From contig JAFTEL010000163.1 in NCBI GenBank assembly GCA_017453685.1, positions 1 through 38,202 on the forward strand: 38,202 nucleotides of DNA. Direction: 5' to 3'. Below the pieces are notes generated by a model. It was given only the letters and a program-made list of their open reading frames with translations. It was not told where the DNA came from and searched no databases. Both the position numbers and the translations under genes were made by a program. Positions 1 through 8,440 of this stretch are shown here, one piece after another (position 1 is the stretch's first letter; each line of letters begins with the position of its first letter). This DNA is from Clostridia bacterium (GTDB lineage: Bacteria; Bacillota; Clostridia; Oscillospirales; Acutalibacteraceae).

Positions 1-277
1 ACAGCTTGTCACCCACGCTCACTTCACCGTGAACGGCAAAAAGGTCGATATCCCGTCCTACCTGCTCAAGGCCGGCGACGAAGTTGCCATCAAAGCCAAG
101 AGCAAGGAAAGCGATAAGTTCAAAGCAGTTCTTGAAACCAACGCAGCCCGTCCGGTTCCGCAGTGGCTCGATCTGAACGCTGAAGCGGCGACGGCTAAGG
201 TGATCGCTCTGCCCGAACGCGAGCAGATCGCCGTACCGGTTGAAGAGCATCTCATCGTTGAGTTCTACTCGAAATAA
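1..277 (+). CDS. rpsD: 30S ribosomal protein S4, C-terminal part (5' end outside window)
   Basis: This is the end of the small-subunit protein S4, which binds 16S rRNA early in 30S assembly and often represses its own operon. The open frame runs from base 2 with no start inside the window. It reads QLVTHAHFTVNGKKVDIPSY, the S4 RNA-binding domain signature, and ends in the family-typical acidic and hydrophobic tail finishing EFYSK. It lies 50 bases upstream of rpoA and then rplQ, the standard end of the bacterial alpha operon, so it is co-transcribed with them. Identification is firm; only the N-terminal part is missing because of the window edge. Confidence 0.97.
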   Translation, partial: QLVTHAHFTVNGKKVDIPSYLLKAGDEVAIKAKSKESDKFKAVLETNAARPVPQWLDLNAEAATAKVIALPEREQIAVPVEEHLIVEFYSK

Positions 278-327
278 TGCCCTTGACTGTCTGCGAAACT
301 TATTCAATTTTATAAGGAGGGTTCTGA

Positions 328-1281
328 ATGATAGGAATTGAAAAGCCCAGAATCGAAGCGACCGAATTCAGCGGGAGCGGGGATTACGGAAAATTCGTGT
401 TGGAGCCGTTAGAGCGCGGTTACGGCACGACGATCGGCAACAGCCTGAGAAGAGTGCTTCTCTCCTCTCTGCCCGGTTATGCCATCACCTCGGTGAAAAT
501 CGACGGTGTTTTCCATGAATTCTCCACCATTAAGGGCGTCAAAGAAGACGTGACCGAGATCGTCCTGAACCTCAAGAGCGTTATCCTCAAGATCCACGGC
601 GAAGGTGCGGAGAAGCTTTATATTGACGCTTCCGGCGCCGGCGTCGTCACGGCGGGCGACATCAAAGCCAGCAGCGAGGTTGAGATCATCAACCCTGATC
701 TGGTGATCGCAACGCTGGATTCCGATGCGCATCTGAGCATGGAAATGACCTGCGACAAGGGTCGCGGCTACGTCTCGGCGGAACGCAACAAGGCTATCAT
801 GCAGCCCGTTATCGGCGTGATTGCAATTGATTCTATCTATACCCCTGTTCTGAAAGTGAACTACACAGTCGAGAACACACGCGTCGGTCAGATCACTGAC
901 TACGACAAGCTCACGCTTGAAGTGTGGACAGACGGCACCATCAATGCGAAGGAAGCCGTTTCTCTTGGCGCCAAGATCCTCAACGAGCACCTCAGTCTCT
1001 TCGGAGAACTGTCAGATGTACAAGACACAGATATTCCGGTTATGGTCGACACGAACGACAACGGCACCGGCAAACTGCTGGAGATGACCATTGAGGAACT
1101 TGACCTGTCTGTGCGCTCCTTCAACTGCTTGAAGAGAGCCGGTATCAACAAGGTTGAAGACCTAATCGACAAGTCGGAAGAGGACATGATGAAGGTCCGC
1201 AACCTCGGCAAGAAATCCCTTGACGAGGTCGTTGCCAAGCTCAAAAGCCTTGGCTTCAGCTTGAGAAAAGATGAGGAATAA
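328..1281 (+). CDS. rpoA: DNA-directed RNA polymerase subunit alpha
   Basis: This is the alpha subunit of RNA polymerase (317 aa, normal length). It nucleates core assembly and contacts UP elements and activators. The N-terminal dimerisation domain (about residues 1-230) contains the conserved [20 protein letters not shown] region. After a short acidic linker the C-terminal domain (about 250-317) carries [17 protein letters not shown] and the [10 protein letters not shown] helix-hairpin-helix, which binds DNA. The ATG at 328 follows an AAGGAGGG ribosome site at 313-320. It sits between rpsD and rplQ as in nearly all bacteria. Nothing in the sequence looks unusual. Confidence 0.99.
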   Translation: MIGIEKPRIEATEFSGSGDYGKFVLEPLERGYGTTIGNSLRRVLLSSLPGYAITSVKIDGVFHEFSTIKGVKEDVTEIVLNLKSVILKIHGEGAEKLYIDASGAGVVTAGDIKASSEVEIINPDLVIATLDSDAHLSMEMTCDKGRGYVSAERNKAIMQPVIGVIAIDSIYTPVLKVNYTVENTRVGQITDYDKLTLEVWTDGTINAKEAVSLGAKILNEHLSLFGELSDVQDTDIPVMVDTNDNGTGKLLEMTIEELDLSVRSFNCLKRAGINKVEDLIDKSEEDMMKVRNLGKKSLDEVVAKLKSLGFSLRKDEE

Positions 1282-1318
1282 TTCAACCAACATTCTTACA
1301 TCATAAGGAGTGATTTTA

Positions 1319-1705
1319 ATGCCCGGAACCAGAAAGCTCGGCAGAACCAGCGATCACCGCAAGGCAATGCTTCGCGCCATGGTCACCTATCTGCTGGAAA
1401 ACGGTAAGATCGAGACAACCGTTACAAGGGCAAAAGAAGTCCGTGCTTTAACGGAAAAAATGATCACCGTCGCGAAAAACAACAACCTGAGCGCCAAGCG
1501 TCAGGCTCTTGCTTTCATCACCAAGGAAAGCGTTGTCAAAAAGCTTTTCGACGAGATCGCCCCCAAGTATCAGGATGTCAACGGCGGTTATACCCGTATC
1601 ATCAAGACCGGTCCGCGCCGCGGCGATGCTGCTGAAATGTGCATCATCGAGCTTGTCGGCAACGAAGAAAAAGCAGAGGATAAGAAGGACAAGAAGAGCA
1701 AATAA
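1319..1705 (+). CDS. rplQ: 50S ribosomal protein L17
   Basis: L17 of the large ribosomal subunit (128 aa). The start [20 protein letters not shown] is the family signature, followed by the usual central [14 protein letters not shown] and a lysine-rich tail. I place the start at the ATG 1319, eight bases after the AAGGAG at 1305-1310; a GTG at 1310 overlaps that ribosome site and would add only three residues. It is the last gene of the alpha operon and is followed after 26 bases by a strong terminator. Confidence 0.98.
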   Translation: MPGTRKLGRTSDHRKAMLRAMVTYLLENGKIETTVTRAKEVRALTEKMITVAKNNNLSAKRQALAFITKESVVKKLFDEIAPKYQDVNGGYTRIIKTGPRRGDAAEMCIIELVGNEEKAEDKKDKKSK

Positions 1706-1731
1706 TTCTTGCGTTCTTCCAAGATCGATCC

Positions 1732-1767
1732 AAGCACCTGCAGTGTCAAAGCTGCGGGTGCTTTTTT
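1732..1767 (+). terminator. Rho-independent terminator of the alpha operon
   Basis: A 12-bp stem (1732-1743 with 1752-1763, one G-U pair) with an 8-base loop, followed by six T residues ending at 1767. It closes the rpsD-rpoA-rplQ transcript. Confidence 0.93.
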
Positions 1768-1776
1768 GTCGGATAA

Positions 1777-1805
1777 TTGACATTTTACGCAGTTTGCGGT
1801 AAGCT
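1777..1805 (+). promoter_or_regulatory. Candidate sigma-A promoter for the metallophosphoesterase operon
   Basis: A perfect -35 TTGACA at 1777-1782 lies just after the terminator. Seventeen bases later is TAAGCT (1800-1805), a weak -10 match. The position before the first gene of the next operon supports it; the poor -10 lowers confidence. Confidence 0.5.
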
Positions 1806-1826
1806 AAGGCTATCGAGGTGAGAACC

Positions 1827-2879
1827 ATGGAGCTCAAAGAAATACTCCATACGCAGGTTAAAGACGTTTACCGTTTAAAAGAACTGCTTCGCTTGAAAAA
1901 GACCCTGCGATTCAATGAGCAGGGGAAATTCCGCATCCTGTTTTTGTCCGACCTCCACGGCGGTTACGGTCAGAGCGCGCAGCTCGCCGAGGCGATCGAA
2001 GCCATGGTGGAAGCCGCCAAGCCCGATCTGGTCATGCTCAACGGCGACACCGCCGGCTGCGGACCGATCCATGTGGAGACCGCGGAGCAGATGCGCGAGA
2101 TGCTCGCGATCGACGTCGAGCCGATGGAAAAGCGCGGCATCCCGTGGGCGCACACCTTCGGCAACCACGACAACAACTACGGCGTGAGCAAAGAGGAACA
2201 GGAAGGGATTTACGAGAGCTTCCCGCTCTGCCTGTCCAAAGCCGGCGAGGAGCAGCTGCCGGGCGTGGCGAATTACTGCCTGCCCGTTCTGGCGCACGAT
2301 TCCGACAAAATCGCGTTCAACGTCTGGGCGATGGATTCGCACGACAACGTCAATTTGCTGGCGCAGCGCCTCGGTCTGCCGGAGGGAATGAAGCTCAAGC
2401 TCGACCGGATGCACGGCAGCTCGGGTTACGACACGGTGCGCTTTGAGCAGATCATGTGGTATTACAACACCTCCAAGCTGCTCGAATTCTATAACGACGC
2501 GAAGATCCCCGGGCTGATGCTCATGCACATCGCCCTGCCCGAGCATGAGGTCGTGGCTGAAAACCGCGTGGCGTGCGGCTACGTGGGCGAACAGTATGAG
2601 GACGTGGCGTTTACCTGCCTGAATTCCGGTCTGTTCAGCGCGTGTCTGGAGCGCGGCGACGTCAAAATGATCTTAGCGGGTCACGACCACTATAACGATT
2701 ATATCGGCGCCTACTGCGGCATTTCGCTCGGCTACGTCGGCTCTCTCACTTACGACGGCTATCAGCGCGACGATCTGCGCGGCGCACGGATCGTGGACGT
2801 TGACGAAAGCGGCACAATGCAAACGGAACTGATCCGTCTGCGCAGCATTATGGGCGAAAAGGCGGACAAAAAAGTATGA
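1827..2879 (+). CDS. Calcineurin-like metallophosphoesterase
   Basis: A predicted cytoplasmic metal-dependent phosphoesterase (350 aa). The binuclear-metal motifs appear in order: FLSDLHGG (Asp42, His44), LNGDTAG, FGNHDNN, a mid-protein LMHIALPEHE and AGHDHYND near the C-terminus. Substrate is not deducible; relatives range from protein phosphatases to nucleotide phosphodiesterases. The ATG at 1827 has GAGGTG six bases upstream and is preferred to an in-frame GTG at 1818 that overlaps this site. Its stop overlaps the start of the downstream Crp-type gene (ATGA), so the two are translationally coupled. No signal peptide or membrane segment is visible. Confidence 0.88.
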   Translation: MELKEILHTQVKDVYRLKELLRLKKTLRFNEQGKFRILFLSDLHGGYGQSAQLAEAIEAMVEAAKPDLVMLNGDTAGCGPIHVETAEQMREMLAIDVEPMEKRGIPWAHTFGNHDNNYGVSKEEQEGIYESFPLCLSKAGEEQLPGVANYCLPVLAHDSDKIAFNVWAMDSHDNVNLLAQRLGLPEGMKLKLDRMHGSSGYDTVRFEQIMWYYNTSKLLEFYNDAKIPGLMLMHIALPEHEVVAENRVACGYVGEQYEDVAFTCLNSGLFSACLERGDVKMILAGHDHYNDYIGAYCGISLGYVGSLTYDGYQRDDLRGARIVDVDESGTMQTELIRLRSIMGEKADKKV

Positions 2880-3562
2880 GAAAAGAAACAGAACAAAAGG
2901 CGGTCGCCTTGCTGCAAAAGCATCCCTGCTTCGCGGCGGCGACGCAGGAAGAATTGACGCGGCTGGTTCGCCATGAAAGCACCGTTCTGCGCGAGTTTGC
3001 CAAAGGGCAGACGGTGTTCCCCTTACACACGGGGGCGCGAGCCTTCGGGCTGCTGCTCAGCGGCAGCTGTGTGGTGAAGCGCGGCGGCAGGATCAAAAAG
3101 TCTTTATCGGGCGGCAGCGTCTTTGCGCTGGAATCGCTGTTCGGCGCAGGGCGCGAGCAAACGGAAGTCTACACGGCGCAGACCGACGGCAAGGCGCTGT
3201 TGATTTCCAAAACGGCGGCGGAGGAACTGATGCAGGCAAACTTTTCCGTAACGCAGGGCTTTCTGGCGTTTCTGTCGGCTCAGATCGACGCGCTGGGCGG
3301 TTTGGCGGCTGCTGCCGAAGGCGGCAGCGCCGAGACCAAAACGGCCGCGTTTTTGCTGGAACACAAGAAGAAGGACGGCGACGCGGTCGCTGTGACGCCC
3401 GATTTCAGCAAGCTGGCGCGGCAGATCGGCGTGAGCCGCGACGCGCTGAGCCGCGCGTTTGACCGGCTGACCGCTGCCGGCGCCATCGGATTGCGCGACA
3501 AGGGTCTTGTCATCAAAGATTTGGATAAACTGAAGATTTTTTTGACGGAAAACGAGGAATGA
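2876..3562 (+). CDS. Crp/Fnr family transcriptional regulator
   Basis: A 228-aa regulator with an N-terminal cyclic-nucleotide-binding-like beta-barrel (about residues 20-125, with the glycine-rich ALLLSGSC-type turns reading GLLLSGSCVVKRGG and SGGSVFALESLF) and a C-terminal winged helix (about 150-220) whose recognition helix region reads LARQIGVSRDALSRAFDRL. The usual cAMP-contacting arginine/serine pair is not apparent, so the ligand is unknown. There is no N-terminal cysteine cluster, so it is not an Fnr-type iron-sulfur sensor. The start overlaps the upstream stop by four bases and the next gene starts three bases after its stop, so this is the middle gene of a tight operon. The targets are not known. 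Confidence 0.88.
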   Translation: MRKETEQKAVALLQKHPCFAAATQEELTRLVRHESTVLREFAKGQTVFPLHTGARAFGLLLSGSCVVKRGGRIKKSLSGGSVFALESLFGAGREQTEVYTAQTDGKALLISKTAAEELMQANFSVTQGFLAFLSAQIDALGGLAAAAEGGSAETKTAAFLLEHKKKDGDAVAVTPDFSKLARQIGVSRDALSRAFDRLTAAGAIGLRDKGLVIKDLDKLKIFLTENEE

Positions 3563-3565
3563 ACC

Positions 3566-4534
3566 ATGAAGAGAACCACAAAAGCAGCCGTCGGCGCGGC
3601 GGCCGTACTCGGCACGGCGTTTGTCGCCTCCGGCGAAGTGATGTATCAGATGTTCCTGAAGGGCAAATCCGTGCGCGAGAGCAAGCGGCTGCATGAGAAC
3701 AGCTGGCTGTCGAAAATGCTGACGGAAAACCCCATCATGGCGCAGGGCGCGCTGTGGATCAAAACGGCGGCGCATAAAGACCACACCATTCTCGGCACGC
3801 GCAAAAAGTGGATCCACGCGGAGGAATACCCGGGCGGCGATTCTCATGTCTGGGTGATCACCTGCCACGGTTACAGCGCCAACGTCGAAAGCAACGCGGC
3901 GATGATCCGCATATTCCATGAACAGGGCTGGAACGTGCTGGCGCCGCACCTGACCGGTCACGGCATCAGCGAGGATAAATCGACAAGCATGGGCTGGCTT
4001 GACCGCATCGATCTGTGCGATTGGATCAGGCGCATCTGCAAAAAAGACCCGCAGGCGCAGATCGTGCTCTACGGCGTCTCCATGGGCGCTTCCACCGTGA
4101 TGATGACCACGGGCGAGCCGCTGCCGCAGCAGGTGAAATGCTGCGTCGCCGATTGCGGCTACACCTCCGTTTACGATGAATTCAAAACGCAGCTCAAGCA
4201 GTGGCTGAAGCTGCCGGCATTCCCGTTTTTGTATGCAGGCGATCTCGTGACGCGCCTGCACGCCGGCTATTCCTTCAAGCAGGCGTCCGCCGTCAAGCAG
4301 CTCAAGCGTTCCCAAACGCCCACGCTGTTCCTCCACGGTGAAGCGGACACCTTCGTGCCGTTCGCCATGCAGGAGGTCTGTTACCACGCCTGCGCGTGTG
4401 AGGAAAAGGAAATGGTGTCCTTCCCCGGCGCGGGTCACGTGGAATCCGGCCTCGTCGCGCCGGAGGAATATGAACGCGTCGTGCTGGGCTTCATCCGCCG
4501 CTTTATCACGGAAAACGCCGAAACGACCGCATAA
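3566..4534 (+). CDS. Alpha/beta hydrolase with N-terminal membrane anchor
   Basis: A serine hydrolase of the alpha/beta fold (322 aa), of the type represented by Bacillus YqkD. The N-terminus has a short hydrophobic segment (about residues 7-25) after a KR pair, likely an uncleaved anchor or signal. The nucleophile elbow GVSMGAS places the catalytic Ser at 172; the oxyanion region is ITCHGYSAN; the acid is probably in LHGEADTFVP and the histidine in GAGHVES. Natural substrate unknown (esterase, acyl or peptidase activity are all possible). Its ATG lies three bases after the Crp-type gene, in the same operon, which ends in the terminator at 4540. Confidence 0.87.
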   Translation: MKRTTKAAVGAAAVLGTAFVASGEVMYQMFLKGKSVRESKRLHENSWLSKMLTENPIMAQGALWIKTAAHKDHTILGTRKKWIHAEEYPGGDSHVWVITCHGYSANVESNAAMIRIFHEQGWNVLAPHLTGHGISEDKSTSMGWLDRIDLCDWIRRICKKDPQAQIVLYGVSMGASTVMMTTGEPLPQQVKCCVADCGYTSVYDEFKTQLKQWLKLPAFPFLYAGDLVTRLHAGYSFKQASAVKQLKRSQTPTLFLHGEADTFVPFAMQEVCYHACACEEKEMVSFPGAGHVESGLVAPEEYERVVLGFIRRFITENAETTA

Positions 4535-4539
4535 AAAAG

Positions 4540-4571
4540 CAGCCGAAACGAAGAATCGTTTCGGCTGTTTT
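4540..4571. terminator. Bidirectional rho-independent terminator
   Basis: An 11-bp perfect stem (4540-4550 with 4557-4567) and a 6-base loop. TTTT follows on the plus strand and an A-run at 4533-4538 gives a U-tract on the minus strand, so it can end both the hydrolase operon and the converging XRE gene. Confidence 0.92.
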
Positions 4572-4581
4572 CCGTTTGGTC

Positions 4582-4830
4582 TCAGTCTTCTTCGCCGACG
4601 AGCCAGTTGATGCTCACGCCGAGCACCTTGGCGATGGCGACCAGTTCAAAATCGGTCACGTAGCGCAGCTGACCTTCCAGCTTGGAAAGACCGGAAGCGT
4701 TCAGATCGACGCCGTTGATCTGAAGCTGGGTCAACAGGTCTTTTTGCTTGAGACCTATGGCCTTTCTCTGCGCTTCGATCCTTGCGCCGACGATATTGCG
4801 GTCGCCGAGCGCCTGCTTTCTGATCCTCAT
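4582..4830 (-). CDS. Small XRE/Cro-CI family helix-turn-helix regulator
   Basis: An 82-aa DNA-binding protein made of a single HTH_3 domain: ARIEAQRKAIGLKQKDLLTQ, then a turn and SGLSKLEGQLRYVTDFELV, and the family ending KVLGVSINWLVGEED. No effector domain is present. The ATG at 4830 is preceded by GGGAGGA. Its promoter at 4923-4951 is close to consensus. It is divergent from the nicotinate phosphoribosyltransferase gene and may act on that gap, where an inverted TTATACGAA/TTCGTATAA pair lies; this is inference. Confidence 0.87.
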   Translation of the reverse strand: MRIRKQALGDRNIVGARIEAQRKAIGLKQKDLLTQLQINGVDLNASGLSKLEGQLRYVTDFELVAIAKVLGVSINWLVGEED

Positions 4831-4922
4831 GGTTGTTTCTCCTCCCTAAGAATTTTACTAAAAGTAAAATGCAGAAATAGAAATAATGCATAGGCACGTC
4901 ATTTCGTTCTGTATCCTGCGCA

Positions 4923-4951
4923 ATTGTACCAAATATCGAAATAAAAGTCAA
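4923..4951 (-). promoter_or_regulatory. Sigma-A promoter of the small XRE gene
   Basis: Read on the minus strand: -35 TTGACT (4951-4946), 17-base spacer, -10 TACAAT (4928-4923). Near-consensus, about 95 bases upstream of the start codon. Confidence 0.82.
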
Positions 4952-4960
4952 CAATAATCT

Positions 4961-5017
4961 TTATACGAATTATGAACATATCGGAAAGAAATGGTAAAAA
5001 ATCAACTCTTCGTATAA
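4961..5017. promoter_or_regulatory. Inverted pair of TTCGTATAA sites, candidate operator
   Basis: TTATACGAA at 4961-4969 and its exact reverse complement TTCGTATAA at 5009-5017, 39 bases apart, between two divergent promoters. A palindromic version, TTCGTATACGAA, lies at 26460-26471 before glgB. The role as operator is inference. Confidence 0.4.
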
Positions 5018-5052
5018 TTTTGTTCAAGAAATAACGGATTTTCGGAAAATCA

Positions 5053-5081
5053 TTGTTTTTTGACCGTCGAATTGCTATAAT
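5053..5081 (+). promoter_or_regulatory. Extended -10 promoter for nicotinate phosphoribosyltransferase
   Basis: A perfect -10 TATAAT (5076-5081) preceded by TGC, i.e. an extended -10, with TTGTTT (5053-5058) 17 bases upstream as the -35. About 80 bases before the start codon. Confidence 0.78.
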
Positions 5082-5164
5082 AAAAAATCAAGAGACGAAC
5101 CGAAAAACACAAAAAACGAAAGGAACGATACGCGGCGCAAAACGGGTATCGCAGGGTGAAAGGC

Positions 5165-6622
5165 ATGGCATTCAAGCGTGACGGCGAAAGCGGACGCAAC
5201 CTGACCGCGCTGATGGATTTTTACGAGCTGACGATGGCGAAGGGCTATTTCAACAACGGGTTGGGCGACACCACCGCGGTGTTCGATATGTTCTTCCGCA
5301 GTGTGCCGGATAACGGCGGCTTTGCCATTATGGCGGGCGTTCAGCAGCTGACCGAATACCTTGAATCGCTCACGTTCAGCGATCTGGATATTGAAATGCT
5401 GCGCAAGAAGGGCTTTGACGAGCGCTTTTTGGATTATCTGAAACACTTTAAGTTTTCCTGCGACGTCTGGTGCGTGCCGGAGGGTACGCCGATCTTCCCG
5501 GGCGAACCGATCGTGACGGTGAAAGGGCCGGTCATTCAGGCGCAGCTGGTCGAGACCATGGTGCTGCTTTGCATCAATCACCAGAGCCTGATCGCCACCA
5601 AGGCCAACCGCATCGTCCGCGCGGCGCAGGGCAGGGCGGTCATGGAATTCGGCTCCCGTCGGGCGCAGGGCTTTGACGGCGCGATCTACGGCGCGCGGGC
5701 GGCCTATATCGGCGGCTGCGTCGGCACGGCGTGCGCCATGAGCGAACGCGATTTCGGCATTCCGGCGCTGGGCACGATGGCGCACAGCTGGGTGCAGATG
5801 TTCGATTCCGAGCTGGACGCGTTCTGTGCCTATGCCCGGGAATATCCCGACCAGTGTACGCTCCTTATTGACACCTATAACGTGCTCAAAAGCGGTCTGC
5901 CCAATGCCATTGAGGCGTTCCGCCGCGAGGTGCTGCCCCGCGGATTCCGCCCGAAGGGCGTGCGCATCGACAGCGGCGACATCACCTACCTGTCGCAAAA
6001 AGTCCGCAAGGCGCTGGATGAGGCAGGGTTTGAGGACTGCGGCATCGTGGCGTCCAATTCGCTGGATGAATACATCATCCGCGACATGCTCATTCAGGGC
6101 GCGCAGATCAATTCCTTCGGCGTGGGCGAACGGCTGATCACCGCCTCCTCCGCGCCCGTGTTCGGCGGCGTTTACAAGCTGGCCGCCATCGAGCGGGACG
6201 GGACGTGGATCCCGAAGATCAAGATCAGCGAAAACGTCACCAAGATCACCACGCCCGGCTTCAAAAAGCTGTGGCGCCTCTATGACAACGAGAGCGGCAA
6301 GGCGATCGCCGACGTGATCACGCTGTTCGACGAGACCATCGACGACAGCAAGCCCTATGAACTGTTCGATCCGGATTATACGTGGAAGCGCAAGACCGTC
6401 ACCGATTACACCGCCAAAGAGCTGCGGGTGAAGCTGTTTGAAAACGGCAAGCAGGTCTACGATACGCCGCCGCTCGCCGAGATTCGAGCCCACTGCAAGG
6501 AGCAGGTGGACACGCTGTGGGACGAAGTGACCCGCTTTGAGAATCCGCACCACTACTATGTCGACCTCTCACAGAAGCTGTGGGATGTGAAGAATGATCT
6601 GCTGGATCAAAAAACGAAATAA
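5165..6622 (+). CDS. pncB: Nicotinate phosphoribosyltransferase
   Basis: Converts nicotinate and PRPP to nicotinate mononucleotide in the Preiss-Handler salvage route to NAD, with ATP hydrolysis. The 485-aa protein is the usual length for Firmicute enzymes. Family hallmarks: N-terminal LTALMDFYELTMAKGYF, EFGSRRAQGFDGA, the GTMAHSWVQMF stretch with the conserved catalytic-region histidine, and the phosphate-binding RIDSGDITYLS and FGVGERL near the end of the barrel. I prefer ATG 5165, six bases after AGGGTG, over an in-frame GTG at 5156 lying inside that site. A GH2 gene follows after 12 bases, probably on the same transcript although functionally unrelated. Confidence 0.95.
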   Translation: MAFKRDGESGRNLTALMDFYELTMAKGYFNNGLGDTTAVFDMFFRSVPDNGGFAIMAGVQQLTEYLESLTFSDLDIEMLRKKGFDERFLDYLKHFKFSCDVWCVPEGTPIFPGEPIVTVKGPVIQAQLVETMVLLCINHQSLIATKANRIVRAAQGRAVMEFGSRRAQGFDGAIYGARAAYIGGCVGTACAMSERDFGIPALGTMAHSWVQMFDSELDAFCAYAREYPDQCTLLIDTYNVLKSGLPNAIEAFRREVLPRGFRPKGVRIDSGDITYLSQKVRKALDEAGFEDCGIVASNSLDEYIIRDMLIQGAQINSFGVGERLITASSAPVFGGVYKLAAIERDGTWIPKIKISENVTKITTPGFKKLWRLYDNESGKAIADVITLFDETIDDSKPYELFDPDYTWKRKTVTDYTAKELRVKLFENGKQVYDTPPLAEIRAHCKEQVDTLWDEVTRFENPHHYYVDLSQKLWDVKNDLLDQKTK

Positions 6623-6634
6623 ACGGAGGAGAAT

Positions 6635-8377
6635 ATGATGAATACGATCCCTCGCAGCGAATATCCGCGCCCCGATTTTATGCGCGAAAGCTATCTCAAC
6701 CTCAACGGCGAATGGGAATTTGAATTTGACTTCGGCGTCAGCGGCGTCGCCCGCAAGATGTATGAGCCGCAGGCGGAATTCACCCAAAAGATCACCGTGC
6801 CGTTCTGCCCCGAAAGCAAGCTCTCCGGCATTGAATACAAGGATTTCATGCGCAGCGTCTGGTACCGCCGCACTGTGAACCTGACGAAAGGCAGCAGCCG
6901 CACCCTGCTCCACTTTGAAGCGGTGGATTATCAGGCGACCGTTTGGGTCAACGGCAAAAAATTCAAGCCCCACGTCGGCGGCTACACCGGCTTTGTGCTG
7001 GATATCACCGACGCGGTGGTCGACGGCGAAAACCGGATCGTGGTCAACGCAGTCGATCTGATGATCCCCGGCGTGCAGCCCCGCGGCAAGCAGAGCGAAG
7101 AATACTATTCCCACGGCTGCGATTACACCCGCACCACCGGCATCTGGCAGACGGTGTGGATCGAGCAGGTGGCGGAAACTTATATCAAAGCCGTCAAGGT
7201 GCGCACCGCCGATCTGGGCGGCGTCATCAACGTCGATCTGGCGCTCGCCGGCGATATCGCCGACACGCAGGTGCAGTTGACCGCGTTTTACGGCGGCCGC
7301 GAGGTCGGCTCCGCCGTGGCGGACGCCTCCTGCAATACGGTGAACGTGACGCTGGCGGTGGACGAAGTGCATCTGTGGGAAGTCGGCAAGCCGGAGCTGT
7401 ACGATCTGGAGTATGCGCTCGTCAAGGGCGGAGAGACCGTCGACTTTGCCAAAGGCTATTTCGGTCTGCGCACGGTGTCGCTGCACGACGGCGCCATGTG
7501 CATCAACAACAAAAAGGTGTTCCAGCGCCTTGTGCTCGATCAGGGCTTTTACCCTGACGGCGTTTACACCGCGCCGACGGACGAAGATTTGAAACGCGAC
7601 ATCGAGCTTTCCATGGCGGTGGGCTTCAACGGCGCGCGGCTGCACCAGAAGGTGTTTGAGCAGCGCTTCCTGTATCACGCCGATCATCTGGGCTACATCG
7701 TCTGGGGCGAGTTCCCGAACTGGGGCTCGGACCACACGAAGATCGAGTCGCTCCCGCCGTTTATGCAGCAGTGGCTGGAGGAGATCGACCGCGATTATTC
7801 CCACCCCGCCTTGATCGGTTGGTGTCCGTATAACGAAACGTGGGATCGTGACGGCGCGCGGCAGAATGACGCCGTGCTCAGCAGCATTTATTACGTCACC
7901 AAGGCGGCGGACAGCACCCGTCCCTGCATCGACACGAGCGGCAATTATCACGTGATCACCGACGTTTACGATATTCATGAGTACGAGCAGGACGCCGCGA
8001 AGCTCAAGGAATGGATGGCGCATCCGACCGAGGAGGAGCACGGCGTGCACGACCCGCAGAAGCACCGCCAGACCTACGGCGGTCAGCCCTATTTCGTCAG
8101 CGAATACGGCGGAACGTGGTGGGCGCCCGGCATGGAAAACGGCTGGGGCTACGGCGCGATGCCCAAGAGCGAGGATGAAGCGGTCGACCGCATCTGTGAC
8201 CTGACCAAGGTGCTGATGGATTGCCCGTACTGCTGCGCCGTGTGCTACACGCAGCTGACGAACATCGAGCAGGAGCAGAACGGCGTTTACTACTACGACC
8301 GCTCCAAAAAATTCACCGACGCCAACTATAAACGCATTTACGACACCTTCACCGCGAGAGCCGCGATCGAAGAATAA
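6635..8377 (+). CDS. Glycoside hydrolase family 2 (beta-galactosidase/beta-glucuronidase type)
   Basis: A 580-aa retaining beta-glycosidase with the three-domain GH2 core: sugar-binding jelly roll (about 1-180, with YRRTVNL and the TTGIWQTVWIE signature), an immunoglobulin-like domain (about 180-275) and the TIM barrel. The acid/base glutamate is E401 in GWCPYNETWD and the nucleophile is E490 in FVSEYGGTW. The protein is short compared with LacZ (about 1000 aa), closer to beta-glucuronidases and other compact GH2 enzymes; specificity cannot be told from sequence. There is no signal peptide, so it acts on imported oligosaccharides. GGAGGAG lies just upstream of the ATG pair at 6635/6638. Confidence 0.92.
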   Translation: MMNTIPRSEYPRPDFMRESYLNLNGEWEFEFDFGVSGVARKMYEPQAEFTQKITVPFCPESKLSGIEYKDFMRSVWYRRTVNLTKGSSRTLLHFEAVDYQATVWVNGKKFKPHVGGYTGFVLDITDAVVDGENRIVVNAVDLMIPGVQPRGKQSEEYYSHGCDYTRTTGIWQTVWIEQVAETYIKAVKVRTADLGGVINVDLALAGDIADTQVQLTAFYGGREVGSAVADASCNTVNVTLAVDEVHLWEVGKPELYDLEYALVKGGETVDFAKGYFGLRTVSLHDGAMCINNKKVFQRLVLDQGFYPDGVYTAPTDEDLKRDIELSMAVGFNGARLHQKVFEQRFLYHADHLGYIVWGEFPNWGSDHTKIESLPPFMQQWLEEIDRDYSHPALIGWCPYNETWDRDGARQNDAVLSSIYYVTKAADSTRPCIDTSGNYHVITDVYDIHEYEQDAAKLKEWMAHPTEEEHGVHDPQKHRQTYGGQPYFVSEYGGTWWAPGMENGWGYGAMPKSEDEAVDRICDLTKVLMDCPYCCAVCYTQLTNIEQEQNGVYYYDRSKKFTDANYKRIYDTFTARAAIEE

Positions 8378-8402
8378 AAACCAAACATCGTTCTTTCAAA
8401 AA

Positions 8403-8433
8403 AGCCTCCGCAGTTCAAAGGACTGCGGAGGCT
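8403..8433. terminator. Bidirectional terminator between GH2 and carboxypeptidase genes
   Basis: A 12-bp perfect stem (AGCCTCCGCAGT at 8403-8414 with 8422-8433) and a 7-base loop. On the minus strand it is followed by a run of six U, so it is strongest for the carboxypeptidase gene; the plus strand has a weaker TTTT six bases later. Confidence 0.88.
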
Positions 8434-8440
8434 GACTGTT

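Larger units (their letters stand above)
4831..5164. other. AT-rich divergent intergenic region (about 330 bases)
   Basis: Much more AT-rich than the flanking genes. It holds the minus-strand promoter of the XRE gene (4923-4951), an inverted pair of 9-mers TTATACGAA (4961-4969) and TTCGTATAA (5009-5017) 39 bases apart, and the plus-strand promoter at 5053-5081. I see no additional open frame or RNA gene. Confidence 0.7.

Noticed and set aside
5060..5081. TTGACC at 5060-5065 as the -35 of the pncB promoter
   Set aside because: It is only 10 bases from the TATAAT; a 17-base spacer points to TTGTTT at 5053-5058 with the extended -10.
5075..6553. Minus-strand frame of about 490 codons opposite pncB
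   Set aside because: Antisense shadow of nicotinate phosphoribosyltransferase; low-complexity His/Arg composition and no start signal.
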